Assembly: GCA_021647805.1 (NCBI GenBank)
Contig: JAKITZ010000160.1
Coordinates: 1-5,862 of the forward strand
Direction of reading: 5' to 3'
DNA from: Robiginitomaculum sp.
GTDB taxonomy: Bacteria > Pseudomonadota > Alphaproteobacteria > Caulobacterales > Maricaulaceae
DNA: 5,862 bases
In this document: positions 1 to 4,664 of the stretch, piece by piece
Layout: each line of letters starts with the position of its first letter
Numbering within the stretch: the first letter of the stretch is position 1
Notes under the pieces: generated by a model
The model's input: only the letters and a program-made list of their open reading frames with translations
Databases searched by the model: none
Told to the model about the DNA's origin: nothing
Program-made: the position numbers and the translations under genes

Positions 1-1097
1 TCACTGCTTTGGGGGCTGAAGTGCGTTGGTCATCTTGTAATATTTTCTCTACCCAGGATCAGGCTGCCGCAGCTATCGCCGCAACCGGGGTTCCGGTGGT
101 CGCTTGGAAAGGCGAAACCGAAGAAGAATACGAATGGTGTATTGAGCAAACGATCACCGGCCCTAATGGCTGGAAACCGAACTTATTGCTTGATGATGGT
201 GGTGATTTAACAATTATTGTTCATGAAAAGCACCCTGAATTGCTGGCAGATATAAAAGGTGTTTCCGAGGAAACCACAACTGGCGTGCATCGCTTGTATG
301 AAATGGCCAAAGCTGGAACTCTTAAAATTCCGGCCATTAACGTCAATGACAGTGTCACCAAATCAAAGTTTGATAATAAATACGGTTGTCGCGAAAGTCT
401 GGTTGATGCCATTCGCAGAGGTACCGATGTGATGATGGCTGGCAAAGTTGCCGTAGTTTGCGGTTATGGCGATGTTGGTAAAGGTTCGGCGCAAAGCTTA
501 TCCGGTGCTGGCGCACGAGTGATCGTCACTGAAATTGATCCAATTTGTGCCTTGCAAGCTTCGATGGACGGTTATGAAGTGCGCCGCTTGGATGATGTGG
601 TTTCCAATGTTGATATTATTGTTACCACTACCGGTAATAAAGACATTGTAACCGCTGATCACATGCGAGCCCTAAAAGACATGGCGATTGTCTGCAATAT
701 CGGTCATTTTGATAATGAAATTGCCGTGGCTGACATGAAAAACCACAAATGGACAAACATCAAACCACAAGTGGACATGATTGATCTGCCTTCTGGTAAT
801 CGGATGATTTTACTCTCCGAGGGCCGTTTGGTAAATCTTGGTAACGCCACGGGCCACCCAAGCTTTGTTATGTCTGCCAGCTTTACCAACCAAACTTTGG
901 CACAGATAGAGTTGTGGAATTACTCCGAGAAATATCAGGTAGGTGTCTATACTTTGCCTAAGCATTTGGATGAAAAAGTAGCTCGTTTGCATTTGGAAAA
1001 ACTAGGCGCGGATCTTACAGTGCTTAGCGACGAACAAGCTGATTATATCGGTGTTAGTAAATCTGGCCCATATAAGGGTGATGCCTATCGCTATTAA
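1..1097 (+). CDS. ahcY: Adenosylhomocysteinase (SAH hydrolase), 5' end cut by the window
   Basis: Cytosolic NAD-dependent enzyme that reversibly splits S-adenosyl-L-homocysteine into adenosine and homocysteine, removing the product inhibitor of methyltransferases. The frame is open from base 3 (TALGAEVRWSSCNIFSTQD), so the gene starts upstream; the first TTG at base 9 is not a real start. About 364 residues are visible, and roughly 75-100 N-terminal residues are missing compared with bacterial family members. Visible family motifs are LLLDDGGDLT, the GVSEETTTGVHRL substrate loop, the NDSVTKSKFDNKYGCRES stretch (nt 345-398) with the catalytic Lys/Asp/Asn/Cys, the NAD-binding GYGDVGKG (nt 462-485), and a C-terminal tail ending YKGDAYRY that keeps the Lys and Tyr which reach the partner subunit's NAD site. 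The tail usually reads KPDHYRY, so KGDA is a mild divergence. yggT follows 32 bp later with no terminator between, so cotranscription is likely. Confidence 0.97.
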   Translation, partial: TALGAEVRWSSCNIFSTQDQAAAAIAATGVPVVAWKGETEEEYEWCIEQTITGPNGWKPNLLLDDGGDLTIIVHEKHPELLADIKGVSEETTTGVHRLYEMAKAGTLKIPAINVNDSVTKSKFDNKYGCRESLVDAIRRGTDVMMAGKVAVVCGYGDVGKGSAQSLSGAGARVIVTEIDPICALQASMDGYEVRRLDDVVSNVDIIVTTTGNKDIVTADHMRALKDMAIVCNIGHFDNEIAVADMKNHKWTNIKPQVDMIDLPSGNRMILLSEGRLVNLGNATGHPSFVMSASFTNQTLAQIELWNYSEKYQVGVYTLPKHLDEKVARLHLEKLGADLTVLSDEQADYIGVSKSGPYKGDAYRY

Positions 1098-1129
1098 AAC
1101 TTCATCATTTCTAATGAAAGGCAAAACTC

Positions 1130-1450
1130 ATGTCTTCTTTATCACTGTTTCAAGCCCTTTTACTTTTTATCATCAGTCCGATTGTTAGCTTGCTGATATT
1201 CGTTATTTTTGTGCGAGTTATAATGTCGTGGCTAGTATCGTTTCAAATTATCAATTTGCATAACCAGTTTGTTGCAACTATTTGGCAAATATCAGGTAAA
1301 ATAACCGATCCTTTGATTAATCCAATTCGACGGTTTATGCCTAATCTTGGCGGAATTGACTTGTCCTTATTGGTGCTTTTATTGTTCCTTTATCTAGTCA
1401 ATAATTGGTTTATTCCCGGGCTAGCTTATGGAACTTTACGATTGTTTTGA
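1130..1450 (+). CDS. yggT: YggT family small integral membrane protein
   Basis: This 106-aa inner-membrane protein has the YggT (PF02325) layout. A long hydrophobic segment (about residues 8-37) is followed by the conserved amphipathic middle with TDPLINPIRRFMPNLGGIDLS (about residues 59-79), and then a second hydrophobic segment (about 79-100). The family's biochemical role is not settled. Members are linked to osmotic tolerance and, in cyanobacteria and chloroplasts (YlmG), to thylakoid or nucleoid organisation and division; no catalytic motif is visible. The start ATG has a modest AAAGG ribosome binding site 8 nt upstream. The stop TGA lies inside the first copy of a 15-bp direct repeat. 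The gene sits between ahcY and folD on the same strand. In many alphaproteobacteria a DUF167 gene lies beside yggT; none is present here. Confidence 0.92.
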   Translation: MSSLSLFQALLLFIISPIVSLLIFVIFVRVIMSWLVSFQIINLHNQFVATIWQISGKITDPLINPIRRFMPNLGGIDLSLLVLLLFLYLVNNWFIPGLAYGTLRLF

Positions 1451-1491
1451 GTATACTAAAAACTTAAATTAAACCGTGTTTTGAGTATACT
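1443..1491. repeat. 15-bp exact direct repeat at the yggT 3' end / folD leader
   Basis: TGTTTTGAGTATACT occurs at 1443-1457 and again at 1477-1491, a period of 34 bp. The first copy contains the last codon and stop of yggT; the second is fully intergenic. Each copy contains the palindrome GTATAC and the -10-like hexamer TATACT. A degenerate third copy (TGGAGTATATT, two mismatches over 11 bases) lies at 1547-1557, where it forms the folD ribosome binding site. These could be tandem operator sites, duplicated -10 elements, or the scar of a short tandem duplication. Function is inferred only. Confidence 0.6.
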
Positions 1492-1499
1492 TTATCTTC

Positions 1500-1557
1500 T
1501 TGATCCATCAACTTAACCAAAAACCGGGTCCCACTTTTTGGGTCGATGGAGTATATT
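1500..1557 (+). promoter_or_regulatory. folD: Possible folD mRNA leader hairpin covering the ribosome binding site
   Basis: The folD Shine-Dalgarno GGAG is at 1548-1551, 6 nt before the chosen ATG. TCCATC (1504-1509) can pair base for base with GATGGA (1545-1550), which would cover most of that GGAG. Inside this stem, CCC (1530-1532) can pair with GGG (1540-1542) around an ACTTTTT loop. A separate inverted repeat, TTGAT-CC-ATCAA (1500-1511), uses the same upstream bases. From memory, the segment from about 1519 to 1547 also resembles a short intergenic repeat seen in rhizobial relatives, but I cannot verify that here. No strong sigma70 promoter was recognised in this gap. Confidence 0.25.
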
Positions 1558-2439
1558 ATGAGCACTAATATAATTGATGGAAAAACCTTTGCCGCTAACC
1601 TACGCGCAAAAATAGCCAAACAAGTTCCATCTTTACCAAGAACACCAGCTTTGGCGGTGGTTTTGGTTGGCGATGATCCGGCAAGTCAGGTTTATGTACG
1701 TAATAAAATTCGCCAAACCACCGAAGCCGGAATGATTTCGCTTGAGCGACGTCTGGCAAGTGATGTTACGCAAGAAGAGGCTATTGCCACAGTTAACGCC
1801 CTAAATGATGATCCGAAAGTTGACGGAATTTTGGTGCAATTACCTCTACCTGACCATTTGGACGAAGCCGCAATTATTGCCCAAATTGATCCAACCAAAG
1901 ATGTGGACGGTTTAACAGAAACTTCGGCTGGGCAGTTGTTTTTGGGCAAAGAGGGTTTGCGTCCTTGTACTCCGACCGGCTGTGTGATGTTGGCCGAAAG
2001 CGTATTGGGAAACTTAAGCGGCAAAAATTGCGTTATTGTCGGGCGTTCTATATTGGTTGGCAAACCAGCAGCAATGTTGTTCTTGGAAAAAAACTGTACC
2101 GTGACCATCGCTCATTCGCGAACGATGGATCTGGCGGGACTTTGCCGCAGCGCTGATATACTGATTGCCGCAGTAGGGCGCCCGCAAATGATCAAGGAAA
2201 ACTGGATCAAGCCCGGTGCTTGTGTAATTGATGTTGGTATTAACCGCATCCCCGCTCCAGAACGCGGGACAAGTAAAACCCGCCTTGTTGGTGATGTGGA
2301 CTTTGAACCCGCAGCAAAAATCGCCGGAGCAATTACTCCGGTTCCCGGCGGGGTTGGGCCAATGACCATTGCTTGTTTGTTACGCAACACATTGTTGGCC
2401 TCAGCAATGGCGCAAAATATCGAATTGTCTGATGTTTAG
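1558..2439 (+). CDS. folD: Bifunctional methylenetetrahydrofolate dehydrogenase / methenyltetrahydrofolate cyclohydrolase
   Basis: Cytosolic enzyme that oxidises 5,10-methylene-THF with NADP+ and hydrolyses the methenyl product to 10-formyl-THF, feeding purine and formyl-methionine synthesis. The 293-aa length is normal. Motifs in order: VGDDPASQVYVRNK (residues 37-50) with catalytic Tyr46 and Lys50; VQLPLP (93-98) with Gln94; KDVDGL (114-119) with Asp117; PCTPTG (136-141); the dinucleotide-binding VGRSILVGKPAA (161-172); and C-terminal TPVPGGVGPMT (260-270). An in-frame ATG four codons upstream (1546) is possible, but the ATG at 1558 has GGAG at a 6-nt spacing, and the upstream ATG would lie within that ribosome binding site. 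The gene lies on the same strand as ahcY and yggT, and its last codons overlap the next ORF by 8 nt, suggesting translational coupling. Confidence 0.97.
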   Translation: MSTNIIDGKTFAANLRAKIAKQVPSLPRTPALAVVLVGDDPASQVYVRNKIRQTTEAGMISLERRLASDVTQEEAIATVNALNDDPKVDGILVQLPLPDHLDEAAIIAQIDPTKDVDGLTETSAGQLFLGKEGLRPCTPTGCVMLAESVLGNLSGKNCVIVGRSILVGKPAAMLFLEKNCTVTIAHSRTMDLAGLCRSADILIAAVGRPQMIKENWIKPGACVIDVGINRIPAPERGTSKTRLVGDVDFEPAAKIAGAITPVPGGVGPMTIACLLRNTLLASAMAQNIELSDV

Positions 2440-2854
2440 AGTTTTATCGGTTTTAGTTTTATCAGGGTTTTTGCTGATGGTAACATCAGCACAAGCGACA
2501 AACTTAACTGAGCGACAACGGGATATAATTTCTGCTGCTGCTATTTATACCTCCCTTAGTTTTTCTAAAAACAACCGCCTTGAGCGCCGCAAAAGTTTAC
2601 CATTATCCGAGCAGCAATACCAAAGGCTGGATCGTTTATTGCCGCCACGGTTTCAGGCCTGCATGGAAGGTGGATTTGCCGTTGCATTTGCTAATGACGA
2701 ACAGGCTCGTACAATCCGCTTGTTAATGCAAAGCGTGGTAAGCTGGGAAGTAAAAGAACCCGGCAATGCACAAGATGTAATTCCGGGGTTTGTTGCGGCC
2801 AACAAGTGGTGCACTAGCCGCATCCCGCTTTGGACGTCAGCTATACTGAATTAA
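2432..2854 (+). CDS. Small exported protein of unknown function, coupled to folD
   Basis: This is a 140-aa protein that I do not recognise. Residues 1-22 form a good Sec signal peptide: Arg3, a hydrophobic core of VLSVLVLSGFLLMV, and an AQA cleavage site before Thr23. There is no lipobox cysteine, so a soluble periplasmic product of about 118 residues is expected. The mature part is mostly polar, with two cysteines (Cys77 in FQACMEGG, Cys127 in NKWCTSR) that could form a disulfide, and a PLSEQQYQRLDRLLPPRF stretch. No catalytic motif is evident. The frame is open further upstream to a TTG at 2369, but that start would put the signal sequence inside the protein, so ATG 2432 is chosen. It overlaps the folD stop (ATGTTTAG) and lacks an obvious Shine-Dalgarno, consistent with reinitiation by ribosomes finishing folD. 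Confidence 0.75.
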   Translation: MFRVLSVLVLSGFLLMVTSAQATNLTERQRDIISAAAIYTSLSFSKNNRLERRKSLPLSEQQYQRLDRLLPPRFQACMEGGFAVAFANDEQARTIRLLMQSVVSWEVKEPGNAQDVIPGFVAANKWCTSRIPLWTSAILN

Positions 2855-2903
2855 ATTTTAGGCGTTAATCCAACTTAACATCTTGTAAAATATAATAAAA
2901 AAA

Positions 2904-2967
2904 CACTTTCCTATGACTATAGTTAGCCTTTGCTAATATTCATCTCACGAAGTATTTCACTTTCCTA
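2904..2967. repeat. 10-bp direct repeat in the 2855-3060 intergenic region
   Basis: CACTTTCCTA occurs at 2904-2913 and 2958-2967, 54 bp apart (about five helical turns). Between the copies lie the palindrome ACTATAGT (2916-2923) and a small inverted repeat TTAGC-CTTT-GCTAA (2923-2936). A TATAAT hexamer sits just upstream at 2891-2896, but it has no well-placed -35 box. The rest of this 206-bp gap is AT-rich and, apart from the candidate leader ORF, holds nothing I can identify. The repeat may mark a regulatory region for the downstream membrane protein gene, or may be chance. Confidence 0.35.
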
Positions 2968-3011
2968 CTTGTCTGCTGGTTTATTTGCTCTTTGATTGAG
3001 GATTACGAAAC

Positions 3012-3047
3012 ATGAGTAATACATGTGCGTGTTCATTAACAATTTAG
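3012..3047 (+). CDS. Candidate 11-codon leader peptide (MSNTCACSLTI)
   Basis: This short ORF starts with ATG, has GAGGA (2998-3002) as a well-placed ribosome binding site, and ends with TAG at 3045-3047. The stop overlaps the AGGGGG ribosome binding site (3046-3051) of the 105-aa membrane protein that begins at 3061. Translation of the leader would therefore place a terminating ribosome directly on the next gene's initiation region. The peptide is unusual in holding a Cys-Ala-Cys motif. Its initiation region matches that of the ChaN-like gene: TTTGATTGAGG, ten bases, then ATGAGTAA in both. It may be a regulatory upstream ORF or a fortuitous short frame; no conservation data are available. Confidence 0.35.
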   Translation: MSNTCACSLTI

Positions 3048-3060
3048 GGGGATTATTCTC

Positions 3061-3378
3061 ATGTCTATAGCAAAAATTTTATGGATCATCAGCTTTTTGG
3101 CTGCAGTGGTTTTTTCATTCGTAACCGGCTTTGCCTATGCGGCAGCACTATTGGCCGTTCTTGGTTTGGTTTCTGGTTGGTTCGTTGATGCTGATCATCG
3201 TCGCGGCTTGATCATTGCCGCAGTGTTCTTACTTATGGCCGGCGGCGCTGGCGCCTGGGATGCAATTCCAGCTATTGGTGAATATTTAACCAAAATTTTT
3301 GGTAATTATGCTGCGGTAATGGCTGCTGCATCATTGACAGCGATTATGAAAACAACATTTGAGCGCTTAAAGCCTTAA
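3061..3378 (+). CDS. Small four-helix membrane protein of unknown function
   Basis: This 105-aa protein is very hydrophobic. Predicted membrane segments are about residues 4-21, 24-42, 49-66 and 82-97, with charged links at VDADHRRG (42-49) and a basic end at ERLKP. Segment two is rich in Ala/Leu/Gly, and the third runs into GGAGAWDAIPAIGEYL. I see no transporter or enzyme motif and do not assign a family. It begins with ATG 8 nt after a strong AGGGGGA ribosome binding site (3046-3052), so it is probably well translated. It stands alone: a 206-bp gap lies upstream and an intrinsic terminator follows within 30 bp, so it is probably a single-gene transcript. The strong initiation site, compact size and clean terminator argue for a real gene. 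Confidence 0.75.
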   Translation: MSIAKILWIISFLAAVVFSFVTGFAYAAALLAVLGLVSGWFVDADHRRGLIIAAVFLLMAGGAGAWDAIPAIGEYLTKIFGNYAAVMAAASLTAIMKTTFERLKP

Positions 3379-3402
3379 TAGTTTAATTGTTTCAAATTAC
3401 AG

Positions 3403-3437
3403 GCCTCGCTCCGTTAATTCGGCGCGAGGTTTTGTTT
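3403..3437 (+). terminator. Rho-independent terminator after the 105-aa membrane protein gene
   Basis: The stem is CCTCGC (3404-3409) with GCGAGG (3424-3429), one T/C mismatch, then CCG (3411-3413) with CGG (3420-3422) around a TTAATT loop. A T-rich tail TTTTGTTT (3430-3437) follows directly. It begins 25 nt after the stop codon of the gene at 3061-3378, as expected for its transcript end. Confidence 0.88.
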
Positions 3438-3441
3438 GCAA

Positions 3442-3457
3442 TACTAAATATTTAGTA
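3442..3457. promoter_or_regulatory. Perfect 16-bp palindrome, candidate operator upstream of the ChaN-like gene
   Basis: TACTAAATATTTAGTA is identical to its own reverse complement over all 16 bases. It lies just downstream of the previous gene's terminator and ends 12 bp before the predicted -35 box, a position typical of activator sites or distal operators. The half-site TACTAAAT does not match any regulator consensus I can assign with confidence; it is not the alphaproteobacterial Irr box (TTTAGAA arms in the opposite order). Confidence 0.5.
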
Positions 3458-3483
3458 ACAAATTCAAGAGTGACAAATTCAAG
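3458..3483. repeat. 11-bp direct repeat next to the ChaN-like gene promoter
   Basis: ACAAATTCAAG occurs at 3458-3468 and 3473-3483, a period of 15 bp. The first copy abuts the 16-bp palindrome; the second overlaps the end of the predicted -35 box and the promoter spacer. Such placement fits a regulator binding site, but a local duplication is also possible. Confidence 0.5.
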
Positions 3484-3498
3484 GTTTATATAGATAAT
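3470..3498 (+). promoter_or_regulatory. Predicted sigma70-type promoter of the ChaN-like lipoprotein gene
   Basis: The -35 box GTGACA (3470-3475, five of six to TTGACA) and the -10 box GATAAT (3493-3498, five of six to TATAAT) are separated by exactly 17 bp. Transcription would start near 3505 and leave a leader of about 54 nt. It is the best promoter match I noticed in the window. Confidence 0.6.
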
Positions 3499-3516
3499 GT
3501 TTTTTGAAAAATCATT
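3496..3516. promoter_or_regulatory. Imperfect 21-bp palindrome over the predicted transcription start
   Basis: Arms AATGTTTTT (3496-3504) and AAAAATCATT (3507-3516) are inverted copies with one mismatch (T3500 against T3512), centred on G3506. The element overlaps the last bases of the -10 box and the expected +1 position, where a bound repressor would block transcription. It is AT-rich and could be chance. Confidence 0.35.
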
Positions 3517-3538
3517 TCTTTTTTCGTAAACATAATAT

Positions 3539-3555
3539 TTGATTGAGGCAATCAA
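3539..3555 (+). promoter_or_regulatory. Hairpin presenting the Shine-Dalgarno of the ChaN-like gene in its loop
   Basis: TTGATTG (3539-3545), AGG (3546-3548) and CAATCAA (3549-3555) form a perfect 7-bp inverted repeat with a 3-nt loop. The loop is the core of the GAGG ribosome binding site (3545-3548), and the ATG follows 3 nt after the stem. In RNA this could hide or present the ribosome binding site; in DNA it could be an operator. Confidence 0.45.
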
Positions 3556-3558
3556 CAA

Positions 3559-4632
3559 ATGAGTAAATTTCAACTTTCTGCGGCAGTTATGCTTGGTGCT
3601 GTTTTGCTACTTTCAGCTTGTGAAACAACAAAATCAACCCCGCAAACCAGCATCAACAAAGATGACGATAATTATGTTATATCCGCACCTATCGGCGGGT
3701 TTTCAGATTATGTTTTAATTGAAACTCAAATGGGAAATGTTGCCCCACGAATAGTTGATCTTGATTATGTATTAGCTGATCTGGCTTCTTATGATGTGGT
3801 GTTTGTTGGTGAGGCACACGGCCATGTAACCAATCATTATATCCAATCAAAGCTGTTTTCCGGCGTACACAAAAAGTCCCCGAACATTGCTTTGTCCATG
3901 GAGCAGTTTGAGCGCAGCCAACAAAACATTGTTGATCAATATTTGGCTTCTGAAATTGGTGAAGAATCTTTGGTTTTTGATGGCAAGGCTTGGCCACATT
4001 ATCGTTCTTCATACCGCCCATTGGTTGAATATGCCAAGCACAATAATTTACCGGTTATTGCCGCAGAAATCCCAGCCAACTTAGTATCGTGCATCAGCGA
4101 AAAAGGGCCAGAGTTTCTAAGCTCATTGCCCGATGAAGCTCGCAGTTGGGTGGCAGAAGATCTAGACCTTGAAGATAGCGCATATAAAGAAAAGTTTTAC
4201 CGCTTCATGGATGCCGCCACCGGTCACAGTATAGCCGGCAACCAAAGCGAAAAGGAAGTTGCCCGCAAAAAACTAAACCGCTATGCGGCGCAAGTAAGTC
4301 GCGATGAAACCATGGCCGAAAGTATTGCCAAACACATAACCGATAACCCTGGACGTAAGGTGTTTCACATAACCGGCAGTTTTCATTCAGCAGGAATGTT
4401 GGGAACACCGGAGAGGGTGTTAAGCCGGCTGCCGGACTTAAAAGTTGCCAACATACACCCTATATTGGTCAATGATCCGAAAAACCCGTCGTTTTCAGCT
4501 GATGACCTTAAGCAAGGTCAGTATCTATTGCTGCTGTATCCGGTGCCAAAACGCTTTGTGCAAATGAAGAACATCAACGCCTTTATCAAGCGCACTCAAG
4601 CCAGCCTCGATAAAGATACTTGTGCTTACTAG
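3559..4632 (+). CDS. ChaN-like lipoprotein (haem-binding uptake / Tiki-like fold family)
   Basis: This 357-aa predicted lipoprotein has a signal peptide (residues 1-20) ending in the lipobox L18-S-A-C21, so Cys21 would be lipidated; Glu22 at +2 is compatible with outer-membrane sorting. After a variable linker comes a ChaN-type domain (PF04187, Cofac_haem_bdg). It shows VVFVGEAHGHVTNH (80-93) with the Gly-Glu-x-His motif, ALSMEQFER (111-119), WPHYRSSYRPLVEYA (145-159), PVIAAEIP (165-172) and the C-terminal HITGSFHSAGMLG (270-282) with Gly-x-x-His. Campylobacter ChaN binds two haems at a dimer interface, and the fold is shared with TraB/Tiki proteins, so either haem/iron handling or a hydrolase-like role is possible. 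The insert at about 195-245 is charged and helical. It has its own promoter and faces etfA convergently. Confidence 0.88.
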   Translation: MSKFQLSAAVMLGAVLLLSACETTKSTPQTSINKDDDNYVISAPIGGFSDYVLIETQMGNVAPRIVDLDYVLADLASYDVVFVGEAHGHVTNHYIQSKLFSGVHKKSPNIALSMEQFERSQQNIVDQYLASEIGEESLVFDGKAWPHYRSSYRPLVEYAKHNNLPVIAAEIPANLVSCISEKGPEFLSSLPDEARSWVAEDLDLEDSAYKEKFYRFMDAATGHSIAGNQSEKEVARKKLNRYAAQVSRDETMAESIAKHITDNPGRKVFHITGSFHSAGMLGTPERVLSRLPDLKVANIHPILVNDPKNPSFSADDLKQGQYLLLLYPVPKRFVQMKNINAFIKRTQASLDKDTCAY

Positions 4633-4633
4633 C

Positions 4634-4664
4634 AAAAAGCTTGCGCGCAATTAAAGCGCCGCTT
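4634..4664 (-). terminator. Possible terminator of the etfBA operon, overlapping the etfA stop
   Basis: Read on the minus strand, an inner stem GCGC/GCGC (4656-4659 with 4645-4648) encloses a TTTAATT loop. An outer AAGC/GCTT stem (4661-4664 with 4637-4640) leads into a TTTTT run (4638-4634). The stem has an asymmetric internal loop, and the etfA stop codon lies in the hairpin loop, so it is a weak to moderate candidate. The 10-bp palindrome TTGCGCGCAA (4641-4650) is part of it. Confidence 0.35.

Noticed and set aside
1101..1118. Small inverted repeats between ahcY and yggT (TTCAT/ATGAA)
   Set aside because: The stem is only 5 bp, AT-rich and has no T-tract, so it is not a credible terminator.
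1546..1557. Upstream ATG as folD start
   Set aside because: The GGAG that best serves as ribosome binding site overlaps and follows this ATG; only the ATG at 1558 is correctly spaced from it.
1692..2108. 138-codon open frame on the minus strand opposite folD
   Set aside because: It lies wholly inside the well-supported folD gene, its product shows no family resemblance, and no ribosome binding site or promoter context supports it.
2369..2431. Longer version of the exported protein starting at TTG 2369
   Set aside because: It would overlap folD by 71 bases and place the signal peptide 21 residues inside the protein; ATG 2432 starts exactly at a normal signal peptide.
2891..2896. TATAAT as -10 box for the 105-aa membrane protein gene
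   Set aside because: No acceptable -35 hexamer lies 16-18 bp upstream; TTAACA at 2875-2880 is only 10 bp away.
3023..3070. Second short frame (ATG 3023) overlapping the leader ORF and the start of the 105-aa gene
   Set aside because: It has no ribosome binding site at a suitable distance and runs into the membrane protein gene out of frame.
3689..4021. 110-codon minus-strand open frame inside the ChaN-like gene
   Set aside because: The plus-strand gene is a full-length lipoprotein with conserved motifs; the antisense product has no recognisable features.
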